From positions 1-36,519 of the forward strand of contig JAKAMT010000011.1 in the NCBI GenBank assembly GCA_021812705.1: a DNA stretch of 36,519 bases. Reading direction: 5' to 3'. The translations under genes and the position numbers were made by a program. The notes under the pieces were generated by a model. The model saw only the letters and a program-made list of their open reading frames with translations. It was not told where the DNA came from and searched no databases. Source of the stretch: Bacteroidota bacterium. GTDB taxonomy: Bacteria > Bacteroidota > Ignavibacteria > Ignavibacteriales > Melioribacteraceae. Shown in pieces: positions 1 to 7,770 of this stretch; the first letter of the stretch is position 1, and each line of letters starts with the position of its first letter.

Positions 1-122
1 TGTTTTGTCAAAACTTCAGCTGCTCTTAAAACTCGTTCGTCATGCGATTCCGGCAATACGATTGTTTTCTTTCTCTGCGAAGCTTTTGATCTGATCTGAT
101 TTAATAATTCAATTTCTGCCAT
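1..122 (-). CDS. pta: Phosphate acetyltransferase, N-terminal fragment (runs off the window)
   Basis: This is the first 40 codons of a gene that continues beyond position 1. It is read on the minus strand from the ATG at 122-120. The translation contains KKTIVLPESHDERVLRAAE, which matches the conserved N-terminus of the phosphotransacetylase (PTA/PTB) family (IVxPExxDxRVLxAA). The enzyme interconverts acetyl-CoA and acetyl phosphate in the cytoplasm and normally works with acetate kinase. The gene diverges from the AI-2E-family transporter gene at 277 across about 150 bp. The alternative is a phosphate butyryltransferase or the PTA domain of a fused malic enzyme. The short leader before the motif fits a stand-alone Pta best. 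Confidence 0.72.
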   Translation of the reverse strand, partial: MAEIELLNQIRSKASQRKKTIVLPESHDERVLRAAEVLTK

Positions 123-150
123 GATAATAATCCGCATTTATTAAAAAATT

Positions 151-179
151 CATCACAAATATAGGCAATTCCTGTGATG
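151..179. promoter_or_regulatory. Inverted repeat in the divergent pta / transporter intergenic region
   Basis: CATCACA at 151-157 is perfectly repeated in inverse at 173-179 (TGTGATG), with 15 bases between. The repeat lies about 30 bp upstream of the pta start and about 100 bp upstream of the divergent transporter start. It could be an operator for a dimeric regulator or a hairpin in the pta leader. No T-run follows it on either strand, so it is not an intrinsic terminator. Confidence 0.3.
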
Positions 180-276
180 CAGTTAACTCAAAATTTCCGG
201 CGGTTTGAAGATTAAAATTGAATTTTATTAATGAATTGGGAATATTTAAGTAGAGATTAAAATCATTGAGAGTTTT

Positions 277-1335
277 ATGCCGTTCAGCGATCATGAAATC
301 AGAAAAAGTAAAAAATATTTCTGGTTCTTCCTCTCACTGGCTTTAGTGGTATTCCTCTGCGTGATTTTTGCAGATATCCTTGCCATGATTGCAGTATCTG
401 TTTTAATTTCACTTATACTTAACCCTATAGTCGATTTTCTTGAAAAGCGGGGCATTAGCCGCCTGTTTTCAGTGCTATCAGTTTTTATCGGATTGATCAT
501 TATTATCGTAATCAGTTTTTCTTTTTTGATTCCGGCAATAGTTAATCAATTCAAAAGTCTCTCTGCAACTTTATCGCCTCAGAACATACAGTCTTTTTTT
601 CAGATGATTGAGAATTCATTAGTTTCAACTTTTCCCTTTATCGGCTCTATTAATTTGACGGATAAGATTACAAATTTTGCTCAGGAAATAATTTTTAGCT
701 GGGCGAATAATATTAACGATATTTTTTACAGCCTAATAACTCTAATCTCTATCTTAGTTATTGTTCCGTTCATGACTTTCTTTATTCTTAAGGATAGCAA
801 ATCTATACTGAGAAGCATAATTAATATAATGCCGAATAAATATTTTGAAGTATCTTATTCGGTATTAAGTAAAATTTTGATTCAGCTTGGCAGATTTACA
901 CGCGGCTGGATTTTGGATGCCGCCATAGTCGGATTTATGAGCGGAGTTGGCTTGAGCATACTCGGAATTAATAATGCGGTTTCCATCGGTTTAGTCGCAG
1001 GCATCGGCCATCTTATCCCCTATTTCGGCCCTATTATCGGAGGCATACCGGCAATAATTATTTCTCTTATTCAATTTGGAAATTTTTCTATGCTCCCTTC
1101 CATACTTCTGATGTTCCTCTGCGTCTATTTAATAGACAATGGATTCATACAGCCTAATGTTTTTTCTAAAGCCACCGACATTCATCCGCTGGGAATTATT
1201 ATACTAATAATCGCCGGGAGCCAGTTATTGGGAGTGCTCGGAATGCTTCTGGCAGTTCCAATCACCACTGTAATTAAAACCGCCTCAAAGGAGATTTATC
1301 TGGGTTACAGAAATTACAAAATCATCCGCACCTGA
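277..1335 (+). CDS. AI-2E family transporter (UPF0118/PerM-like membrane protein)
   Basis: A 352-residue polytopic inner-membrane protein. Hydrophobic segments lie near residues 15-50 and 62-90. A mostly soluble loop spans about 90-150, and five or so further segments follow to about residue 335. The family signature GIGHLIPYFGPIIGG (about 241-255) and the C-terminal GMLLAVPITTVIK stretch place it in the AI-2E/PerM/UPF0118 family. Members include the autoinducer-2 exporter TqsA and several Na+/H+ antiporters, so the substrate cannot be told from sequence. The ATG at 277 has a GAGAG box just upstream. The length is normal for the family. The gene is followed after 74 bp by a co-directional MBL-fold gene; no functional link is evident. 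Confidence 0.9.
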   Translation: MPFSDHEIRKSKKYFWFFLSLALVVFLCVIFADILAMIAVSVLISLILNPIVDFLEKRGISRLFSVLSVFIGLIIIIVISFSFLIPAIVNQFKSLSATLSPQNIQSFFQMIENSLVSTFPFIGSINLTDKITNFAQEIIFSWANNINDIFYSLITLISILVIVPFMTFFILKDSKSILRSIINIMPNKYFEVSYSVLSKILIQLGRFTRGWILDAAIVGFMSGVGLSILGINNAVSIGLVAGIGHLIPYFGPIIGGIPAIIISLIQFGNFSMLPSILLMFLCVYLIDNGFIQPNVFSKATDIHPLGIIILIIAGSQLLGVLGMLLAVPITTVIKTASKEIYLGYRNYKIIRT

Positions 1336-1409
1336 TTTTTTTGCCGTATAGTCCGGTTTGAATCTAATCCATTCTTTGAATAGTTTGCTTCGAATTTATT
1401 GGAGACATT

Positions 1410-2807
1410 ATGCAAATACAATTTATCGGCGCGGCTAAGACCGTAACCGGATCGATGCATTTAATAAGAACAAAACAGGCTGTGTTTCTGCTGGATTGCG
1501 GTTTGTTTCAGGGTAAACGCAAGGAAGCGTTTGAAATAAACAGGACGTTCGATTTTTTTGATCCGTCTGAGATAGATTTTGTCATACTTTCACACGCTCA
1601 TATCGACCACGCCGGTAATCTCCCATCGTTATACCGCAAAGGTTTTACAGGAAAAATTTTCTGCACTTTTGCCACAAGAGATCTTAGCGTTGTTATGCTG
1701 CAGGATAGCGCGCACATTCAGGAGAAAGATGTTGAATACGTAAACAAAAAAAGAAAAAGAGATGGGAAAAATCTTTTTGAACCTCTATATACAATTGATG
1801 ATGCGGTGAATACTCTCACTCAATTCGTCGGGCACAATTATCATCAAACTTTTGAGCCGGCACCCGGAATAAAAGTTACTTTTTATGATGCAGGACATAT
1901 TTTAGGATCTGCAATAGTTCATCTCGAAATAACAGAAGAAGGGAAAAAATACAATCTTGCTTTTTCGGGCGATCTTGGAAGACCCCATCTGCCTATTTTA
2001 AGAGATCCGGAAAAAATTCCAAATGTTGAATACTTTATTTGCGAAAGCACTTACGGCGGAAGAGTTCACGATAATCCGGTGAATTCAGAAGAAGTTTTGA
2101 CGAACATACTTTTGAAAGCCATCGATCAAAAATCAAAAATAATAATCCCCGCTTTCAGCGTAGGCCGAACACAGGAGATTGTGTATTCACTCCACAAAAT
2201 CTTCGAAGAGAAAAACGTGCCCAGAATTCCAGTTTATGTGGACAGCCCTTTGGCGGTTAATGCCACGGCAGTCTTCCGGCTGCACCCGGAATGTTTTGAT
2301 TCGGAAACAATGGAATTTTTATCAAAGAACGAGGATCCTTTCGGATTTAACAAGCTTACCTATATTACCACTTCCGATGAATCTAAAAAATTAAATGCTG
2401 TTCCCGGTCCATCAATAATAATTTCAAGCAGCGGAATGTGCGAAGCCGGAAGAATACTTCATCATCTGGCTAATTCAGTAGCGAATCCAAATAACATTAT
2501 TTTGATGGTGGGTTACTGCGCCGAAAATACGCTAGGCAAAAAATTAATAGACGGATTCAAGGAGGTTAATATTTTCGGCGAAACTTATGAAGTGAAAGCC
2601 GAAGTTATAGTTATGCAGTCATTCAGCGCACATGCCGATAAAAATGAACTTATCAGTTATACATCTCAATTGGATAAGGAATTAATGAACCGGATCTTTT
2701 TAGTCCATGGAGAATTTGAACAGCAGCAGATTTATAAAGAGAATCTTGAAAAAAGCGGATTTAAAAATATTTTGATCCCAGACCGCGGCAATGAAGTTAC
2801 CTTATAG
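1410..2807 (+). CDS. MBL-fold metallo-hydrolase with beta-CASP domain, RNase-like
   Basis: A 465-residue cytoplasmic protein of the metallo-beta-lactamase/beta-CASP family that includes CPSF73-like and TTHA0252-like ribonucleases. The metal-binding motif SHAHIDH is complete (H62, H64, D66, H67), followed by AGHILGS (H163), FSGDLG and LVHGE near the C-terminus. The beta-CASP part carries PVYVDSPLA and SSSGMCEAGR. The late SFSAHAD motif (about 411) belongs to the RNA-specificity (RMMBL) domain. All catalytic motifs are intact, so an RNA endo/exonuclease role is the best guess, though no substrate can be assigned. The start at 1410 has a strong GGAGA site eight bases upstream. The 3' end overlaps the annotated start of the next gene by 17 bp. 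Confidence 0.9.
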   Translation: MQIQFIGAAKTVTGSMHLIRTKQAVFLLDCGLFQGKRKEAFEINRTFDFFDPSEIDFVILSHAHIDHAGNLPSLYRKGFTGKIFCTFATRDLSVVMLQDSAHIQEKDVEYVNKKRKRDGKNLFEPLYTIDDAVNTLTQFVGHNYHQTFEPAPGIKVTFYDAGHILGSAIVHLEITEEGKKYNLAFSGDLGRPHLPILRDPEKIPNVEYFICESTYGGRVHDNPVNSEEVLTNILLKAIDQKSKIIIPAFSVGRTQEIVYSLHKIFEEKNVPRIPVYVDSPLAVNATAVFRLHPECFDSETMEFLSKNEDPFGFNKLTYITTSDESKKLNAVPGPSIIISSSGMCEAGRILHHLANSVANPNNIILMVGYCAENTLGKKLIDGFKEVNIFGETYEVKAEVIVMQSFSAHADKNELISYTSQLDKELMNRIFLVHGEFEQQQIYKENLEKSGFKNILIPDRGNEVTL

Positions 2808-4848
2808 AATACATCCTTTCGCTTTTGCCGTTAAGCTGAAAGCAAAATTCAGCCGATATAAGAATTTTCGCCCGGCGGAGGACGCGTCTTTTCGATGCAG
2901 AAGCGGGGTTTTTGCACTCCACATTATACATGAAGCCATAGCGAAGAGTGCAATTCGGATATTTCTTTTGGTTTTTCTTTTTTCTGTAAACTCCTACGCT
3001 CAGCTCGGAAGAGACAGCCTGAATTTTTCGCTTCAGAGTTTTGGTGACAGGCAGGTTATAAATAATTTTGACAAGCAGCTTAACACATATAACTTAAATA
3101 CTATTGCCAAATACTTCTACAACAGCGAAAAAGTATTTTTCGGAATACGCGAGAATTTTAATTCGACTGTCACAAAATCTACACTTATTAATGTAAAAGA
3201 CGAACAGCTATTCTGGGCAATCGGTCAGTACGGTATTTCCGATCTGTTTAAGTTGGGAATGCTGCTCAACAACAATTTTTACACAGATGACCGGCAGGTT
3301 GCAATTAACAAAGCCTCTTTGCTCACCGCTTCTCTTTTTGCCAAATTGCTTCCGCTGCAGAATATCCAGATTACTTCATACGGAGGCATATCTCAAAACA
3401 ATCAGATCGGCTCAAAGGACGAGGGATATATATACGGCAGCGAGGCAAACATAGACAAACTGACACTGGGAGATTTTGATCTTTCTTCCACATTGAAATT
3501 TCAGAATGAAGATATATCGCCGAGGAAAAACACTCTCCGGTTAATGAATTTGGATTTGAACAATTCGTTTGAGGAGAGTTTTTTTAATACGGTCTCTGCT
3601 TACTACAGCGAACAGAAGAAGGATTTTTATTTCACTGCAGATCCGCAGACCGCCGCGCAGTTCAACATAGTCAACAACATTCAGAGCAGAACCGAATCGA
3701 ATTATTTTTTGCAGGATAAAATCAAATTCGCAGCGCCGAACTCCCCCTTGTCACTCGATTTTCAGGGCCGCGTAGCCTGGCGGAATATAGACAGGAATAC
3801 ACGCTACATTTCACCGGTCAATTTTGCAAATACAAACTACGACACCAGAATCGAAGAGTTCAGGCTCGATTTTCTTTCCGCGGCGGATTATCTGGCGGAT
3901 AATTTCAGTCTGTCCCTCCGTTTTTCATACTCCGAAAAAGACGAGAAACATTTGCCAAGCCGGTCGGACGCCTTGAACAATCTAATTTTCACTGAAAGAG
4001 AAAGTCTTGAGCAGCAGAAAAACAATACTTCGCAGCTCGCCAATATTTCCATATTGAGCAAAATTCAGCTTTCAAACTATGACAGAGTAACCTTCAGCAT
4101 ATTTCACAGAAAATTGAGATATGACACTCCAAGTGACCTTAATTTTGATGATAGAGACGAATTGCTTTCGGTCGGAAGAATACTATTCGAAAAAGAATTC
4201 AGCCCGCAGCTAAAAATATTCATGAATCTTGAAGGGAGCCTGAATAAGATCGTTTACATTTTTGCTGAAAGAAGTTCGAACAATAACCTGGGCAGAATAT
4301 TAAAATTTTCTTCCGGCGGAACATTTAACGCAGGCAGATTAACTTCTTCAAATTCCGCAGAGGTCTCCGCGAATTACACCGTCTTCGATTACGAAGAGTT
4401 AAATCCGAATTTCAGAAGTTATTCATTCCGTCAATTCATCTTCCGCGATTCGTCAAATTTCAATTTGAGCGCCACATTCCGTCTATTCTTTTCGGGCTAT
4501 TTGAAGCTGAGCGAGCAGGGTGATTTCCGCTGGAGTGATTTTGCGAGCAAACCGCAGCGTTATCTTGATGAGCATTATGCGGAACCGAAAATTTTTTATG
4601 ATTACCGCTATTTCAGTTTCGGCATCGGTGTGCGATATTTTTCCCTCTCTACCTTCAATATAAAAGACGGAATCGACAAACTTCTTGCGTCGGATTATTC
4701 CAGCATTGGTCCAGTAACGGAATTAAGCTATTTAGTTTCCGACAGAATAAATCTGAAATTTTACGGGTGGTATGAATTTATCAGGTCGGACGATCAGAAT
4801 GAGAGAGAGATGGCAAACTTAAGTTTAAAAGTTTATTACAAATTTTGA
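2791..4848 (+). CDS. Predicted outer-membrane beta-barrel protein of unknown function (start uncertain)
   Basis: An open frame of up to 685 codons. About 50 basic, non-hydrophobic residues come first, then a normal-looking signal sequence (AIRIFLLVFLFSVNSYAQ, about 51-69, cleavage after the Q-preceding A). The remainder is rich in alternating hydrophobic/aromatic strands, has many Asn/Ser/Phe residues, and ends in VYYKF with a terminal Phe, typical of outer-membrane barrels. I recognise no named family. The only in-frame ATG before the signal sequence is at 2791, which overlaps the previous gene by 17 bp and has no clear ribosome binding site. The stretch 2870-2955 is more GC-rich than its surroundings and carries an inverted repeat, so the native start may have been altered or may be non-canonical. 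Confidence 0.7.
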   Translation: MKLPYRIHPFAFAVKLKAKFSRYKNFRPAEDASFRCRSGVFALHIIHEAIAKSAIRIFLLVFLFSVNSYAQLGRDSLNFSLQSFGDRQVINNFDKQLNTYNLNTIAKYFYNSEKVFFGIRENFNSTVTKSTLINVKDEQLFWAIGQYGISDLFKLGMLLNNNFYTDDRQVAINKASLLTASLFAKLLPLQNIQITSYGGISQNNQIGSKDEGYIYGSEANIDKLTLGDFDLSSTLKFQNEDISPRKNTLRLMNLDLNNSFEESFFNTVSAYYSEQKKDFYFTADPQTAAQFNIVNNIQSRTESNYFLQDKIKFAAPNSPLSLDFQGRVAWRNIDRNTRYISPVNFANTNYDTRIEEFRLDFLSAADYLADNFSLSLRFSYSEKDEKHLPSRSDALNNLIFTERESLEQQKNNTSQLANISILSKIQLSNYDRVTFSIFHRKLRYDTPSDLNFDDRDELLSVGRILFEKEFSPQLKIFMNLEGSLNKIVYIFAERSSNNNLGRILKFSSGGTFNAGRLTSSNSAEVSANYTVFDYEELNPNFRSYSFRQFIFRDSSNFNLSATFRLFFSGYLKLSEQGDFRWSDFASKPQRYLDEHYAEPKIFYDYRYFSFGIGVRYFSLSTFNIKDGIDKLLASDYSSIGPVTELSYLVSDRINLKFYGWYEFIRSDDQNEREMANLSLKVYYKF
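2912..2953. repeat. 8-bp inverted repeat in a GC-rich patch upstream of a signal peptide
   Basis: TTGCACTC (2912-2919) is perfectly inverted as GAGTGCAA (2946-2953), with 26 bases between. Just upstream are the palindrome GACGCGTC (2881-2888) and a GC-rich run that stands out from the AT-rich neighbourhood. The patch falls exactly where the barrel gene at 2791-4848 should start. It could be a small palindromic element or a remnant of one. Confidence 0.35.
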
Positions 4849-4938
4849 TTTTTGGAAGTTGTGAGTTTTAGTCTTGCACGATTCTTCCAGTAAGTTTATT
4901 TTTCGGCTGACCTGATTTCAGTTTATTGCGGAGAAACA

Positions 4939-5352
4939 TTGGCGTTAAAAATTTATGAGAAAGAGATTCCAAGCGATCCGGAACTGCTTCCAGAACTGGA
5001 AGAATTCATTGTTCACCTTGCAAAAGAATCCAATCTCAGAGAAGATAAATTAAACAATCTTGCACTTTCTTTTTCTGAAGCAGCATCCAACAGTGTCGTT
5101 CACGGAAACAAGCTGGATAAGAATAAAAAAGTCAAGATAACAGTGAAGGTCGACAATACGACTTTCTCCATAATCATCAAGGATGAAGGGAACGGTTTCA
5201 ATTTGGATTCCGTTCCGGATCCCACCAGACCGGAAAATATTCTTAAAGACAGCGGAAGAGGCATTCACATTATGCGTTCTTTTCTGGATAAACTTTATTA
5301 TAATTTTACCCCCACCGGAACAGAGACAATTCTGGAAATCAGCCTGTCTTAA
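4939..5352 (+). CDS. RsbW/SpoIIAB-like anti-sigma factor serine kinase (HATPase_c)
   Basis: A 137-residue single-domain GHKL ATPase. The N box is LSFSEAASNSVVHGN (E47, N51, H55), the G1 box DEGNGF is at 82-87, and the glycine lid/G2 segment DSGRGIHIM is at 104-112, so all ATP-binding motifs are present. These proteins sequester a sigma factor or phosphorylate an STAS-domain anti-anti-sigma partner. No partner gene is adjacent, so its target must lie elsewhere. The start is the TTG at 4939, chosen because GCGGAG lies seven to ten bases upstream and because the residue spacing fits the family. It sits between the barrel gene (90-bp gap) and mdh (90-bp gap). Confidence 0.85.
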   Translation: MALKIYEKEIPSDPELLPELEEFIVHLAKESNLREDKLNNLALSFSEAASNSVVHGNKLDKNKKVKITVKVDNTTFSIIIKDEGNGFNLDSVPDPTRPENILKDSGRGIHIMRSFLDKLYYNFTPTGTETILEISLS

Positions 5353-5442
5353 AAGTTTTTATTAAAATTGGTTTATGAAAATTGTAAGTAAATTTCTATT
5401 TTGTGCTGGATACATTTCAATTAAAATATATTTGGAGGCTTT

Positions 5443-6408
5443 ATGGCAAGAAAAAAAATCGCTTTAATTGGCGGCGGACAGATAGGCGGAGTATTGGCGC
5501 AGTTAATAGCTCAGAAAAAATTAGGCGACGTGGTTCTATTTGACATAGTTGAAGATTTGCCTCAGGGTAAGACGCTTGATATTGCAGAAGCAGCGCGCGT
5601 TGACATGTTTGACGTTTCTGTAAAAGGAACTAACGATTACGCGGATATCAAAGATGCGGATCTGGTTATTATTACTGCCGGGCTTCCACGCAAACCCGGT
5701 ATGAGCCGAGATGATCTGCTTTCGACAAACGCAAAGATCATGCAGGCCGTTGCAGAGAATGTGAAAAAATACGCTCCTAACTCAATCGTAATTGTAATCT
5801 CTAATCCGCTCGACGCAATGGTTACACTTTTCAAAAAAGTCAGCGGTTTTCCTGCTAACAGAGTTATGGGACAGGCTGGCGTTCTGGATTCTTCAAGATT
5901 CGCAACTTTCATTTCATGGGAATTAGGCGTTTCCGTTAAAGATATAAATGCCCTCGTTATGGGCGGACACGGCGATACAATGGTTCCGATTGTGCGTTAT
6001 GCCAATGTAAACGGAATTCCGGTAATGGAACTGCTCGAAAGAAAATACAACGATAAAGCAAAAGCGAAAGAAGTGATGGACGCGATGGTGAACCGTACAA
6101 AGATGGCCGGCGGCGAAGTTGTAAAATTGTTGAAGACCGGCTCGGCGTTCTATTCACCTGCTTCTTCGGCTATCGCAATGGCAGAAGCAATTCTATATGA
6201 TGAAAAAAGAATTCTTCCCACCTGCGCTTTGCTGAACGGGGAATTCGGCATCAACGGTTATTATGTAGGCGTGCCGGCTGTTCTCGGATCTAACGGCGTT
6301 GAAAAAATTATTGAATTTTCTCTGGACGCGGAAGAAAAGGCCGCACTAGATAATTCTACTGCAGCAGTGAAAGAACTTGTGGAAGCAATGGGAAAATTGG
6401 GATTCTGA
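5443..6408 (+). CDS. mdh: Malate dehydrogenase (LDH-like, NAD-dependent)
   Basis: A 321-residue enzyme that interconverts malate and oxaloacetate with NAD in the TCA cycle. The Rossmann glycine motif is IGGGQIGG (9-16), with D34 as the likely NAD-selecting acid. The active-site loop [15 protein letters not shown] carries R83 and R89. R83 marks malate rather than lactate specificity, since LDH has Gln there. Also present are N121, R152 and the catalytic H176 in [10 protein letters not shown]. This is the LDH-like MDH typical of Chlorobi/Bacteroidota. A strong GGAGG site lies five bases before the ATG. A clear intrinsic terminator follows the stop by about 20 bp, so mdh ends the plus-strand block. 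Confidence 0.96.
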   Translation: MARKKIALIGGGQIGGVLAQLIAQKKLGDVVLFDIVEDLPQGKTLDIAEAARVDMFDVSVKGTNDYADIKDADLVIITAGLPRKPGMSRDDLLSTNAKIMQAVAENVKKYAPNSIVIVISNPLDAMVTLFKKVSGFPANRVMGQAGVLDSSRFATFISWELGVSVKDINALVMGGHGDTMVPIVRYANVNGIPVMELLERKYNDKAKAKEVMDAMVNRTKMAGGEVVKLLKTGSAFYSPASSAIAMAEAILYDEKRILPTCALLNGEFGINGYYVGVPAVLGSNGVEKIIEFSLDAEEKAALDNSTAAVKELVEAMGKLGF

Positions 6409-6428
6409 TTCATTCTCAATGAATGTTT

Positions 6429-6458
6429 AGAGGCAGTTCATGCGGACTGCCTTTTTTA
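6429..6458 (+). terminator. Intrinsic terminator after mdh
   Basis: AGGCAGT (6431-6437) pairs with ACTGCCT (6446-6452) around an eight-base loop, and T residues continue through 6457. The seven-base-pair stem and T-run give a standard rho-independent terminator about 20 bp past the mdh stop. In the opposite direction the hairpin lacks a U-run, so it probably does not serve the convergent gene at 6516. Confidence 0.9.
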
Positions 6459-6515
6459 TTTTAAATCGTCACAGATGTTTATTTACAGCGAAATATGGAG
6501 ATTCGGCGGCGACTA

Positions 6516-7277
6516 TTAAGGAACAAACTTGATATCGAACATATCATCTATCATTCCGTGATAAAAGATCAGCTTGATCAATTCATTCAATGACTCTCTC
6601 TCGTTTTCCGTCATATCAAAATAGATTGAACCGGAATTCTCTCTGAGATAATCCATTGCATCGGCATTGTAACCGAGATTAATGAAAGGATCTATTCCGC
6701 AGGTTTCCATATCAAAATCGATCTCTTTCAAGATCCGATCAAATTTAATAATTGAATCTTTATCGGGAGAAGCGAACACGAAATTCACGTACGGGAAATC
6801 GAGCACGTCACTTATAGCGTCTGCAATGCTTATGCCCGATCTATAATTACCCGACAGAAAATTTTCATCGCCGCAGACAATATAATCTCTCCCCTCTACT
6901 GCTGTTGAAGACGGATCGAGGGTTATTTCTGGTTCGGAGGAATATCGTTCCGAGAATAAAATCTTTGTCAAAAGGATTTCATTTATCGCAACATCTCCCC
7001 TGAAATATATTTTGTTTATCTCTCTTTCCGATTTCCCAAAATACAGGTATGAATTGGAAGCTTCCCCGTCATACGACAGAGCATAATCTGACGACACAAA
7101 AAGATTGCGGTGATTAATAAGCTCGACCGACGGGATCAACGCAATGGCGGAGGTATTGTATTCAAGATCCTTGCAAAGAAGCGAAGACTGATTAAATACG
7201 ATCTCCAGACCATCAACATTATTGAGAAGAGCCAAAAAGATTTTCGAATAGATATTTTCGGGCAAAAACAGTTTCAT
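6516..7277 (-). CDS. MqnA/MqnD-like protein (divergent solute-binding fold), function uncertain
   Basis: A 253-residue protein without a signal peptide. Several stretches recall the MqnA/MqnD family of futalosine-pathway menaquinone biosynthesis enzymes: SAIALIPSVEL (about 42-52, compare D-x-G-L-I-P-S-x-E), a segment around 85-115 in the position of the SxTS ligand loop, and a domain turn DVLDFPYVNFVFASPDKD like the L-PFVFAxW region. The match is weak, and the canonical ligand-binding residues are not clearly conserved, so I do not assign MqnA activity. The gene stands alone between the mdh terminator and a MITE. Its ribosome binding site is weak (GAGTGA), and its likely promoter is formed at the MITE boundary (7296-7324). 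Confidence 0.5.
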   Translation of the reverse strand: MKLFLPENIYSKIFLALLNNVDGLEIVFNQSSLLCKDLEYNTSAIALIPSVELINHRNLFVSSDYALSYDGEASNSYLYFGKSEREINKIYFRGDVAINEILLTKILFSERYSSEPEITLDPSSTAVEGRDYIVCGDENFLSGNYRSGISIADAISDVLDFPYVNFVFASPDKDSIIKFDRILKEIDFDMETCGIDPFINLGYNADAMDYLRENSGSIYFDMTENERESLNELIKLIFYHGMIDDMFDIKFVP

Positions 7278-7295
7278 TCAATCACTCAATTTTAA

Positions 7296-7324
7296 AATGT
7301 AAGAGGCTGTCTCAAAAGTGTCAA
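7296..7324 (-). promoter_or_regulatory. Hybrid sigma70-like promoter, -35 inside the MITE and -10 at its flank
   Basis: On the minus strand TTGACA (7324-7319, a perfect -35 consensus) lies just inside the MITE. Exactly 17 bases further is TACATT (7301-7296), a four-of-six -10 match formed by the target-site flank. Transcription would start near 7289, about 12 bases before the ATG of the MqnA-like gene at 7277. The spacing and position are good; activity is inferred. Confidence 0.5.
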
Positions 7325-7399
7325 TTCGACGATTTATGAGTGGAGATTGATTTACTGTATCAATTTTCCGTCATTAAAGATTACTTTTGAGACAGCCTC
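7303..7399. mobile_element. 97-bp MITE with 17-bp perfect terminal inverted repeats
   Basis: GAGGCTGTCTCAAAAGT at 7303-7319 is perfectly inverted at 7383-7399. The element is flanked by the trinucleotide TAA on both sides (7300-7302 and 7400-7402), as expected for a 3-bp target-site duplication. The 63-bp interior has no coding capacity. The GAGGCTGTCTCAAAA end resembles termini of IS5/IS1182-like insertion sequences, and a TNA target duplication is known for some IS5-family groups; the exact family is inferred. It sits between the rplS stop and the MqnA-like gene. Confidence 0.8.
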
Positions 7400-7416
7400 T
7401 AAAGTTTCGATAAAAA

Positions 7417-7764
7417 TTATTTCTGATTTTTATCTTTGATACGCGCAGCTTTACCGGAAAGTTCTCTCAAGTAGAAAAGTTTTGCTCTTCTAACTTTGCC
7501 TTCGCGCACGATTTCAACCTTGGCAATCTTTGGTGAGCTGAAAGAGAAAATTCTTTCAACACCCACTCCGCTGGCAATCTTGCGGACTGTGAATGTTTTG
7601 CTCAATCCGGCGCCTCTGATGCTTATAACATCCCCTTCAAATGGCTGGATTCTTTCTTTATCGCCTTCAATTACGCGTACATGAACACGGATATGATCCC
7701 CGGTTTTGAATGCGGGGAAATCCGTGCGCATCTGATCTTCTGTTAATGCTTTGAATTTGTCCAT
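7417..7764 (-). CDS. rplS: 50S ribosomal protein L19
   Basis: A 115-residue ribosomal protein at the interface with the small subunit. The family core is clear: [33 protein letters not shown], and the C-terminal [20 protein letters not shown]. The length is typical. It is the last gene of the ffh-rpsP-khpA-rimM-trmD-rplS cluster and begins six bases after the trmD stop, so the two are co-transcribed and probably translationally coupled. A MITE lies 17 bp beyond its stop. No standard terminator with a T-run is visible there. Confidence 0.97.
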   Translation of the reverse strand: MDKFKALTEDQMRTDFPAFKTGDHIRVHVRVIEGDKERIQPFEGDVISIRGAGLSKTFTVRKIASGVGVERIFSFSSPKIAKVEIVREGKVRRAKLFYLRELSGKAARIKDKNQK

Positions 7765-7770
7765 TACTGG

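Noticed and set aside
109-294. 61-codon minus-strand frame overlapping the pta start and the transporter start
   Set aside because: It has no family resemblance and lies across the divergent intergenic region and two real gene starts.
4854-4888. Short inverted repeat GGAAG/CTTCC after the barrel gene
   Set aside because: Only five base pairs with a 25-base loop and no T-run; not enough to call a terminator.
5427-5434. TATATTTG, matching the Bacteroidetes-type -7 promoter element (TAnnTTTG) before mdh
   Set aside because: It overlaps the mdh ribosome binding site, so a transcript starting there would lack a leader. No matching upstream element was seen.
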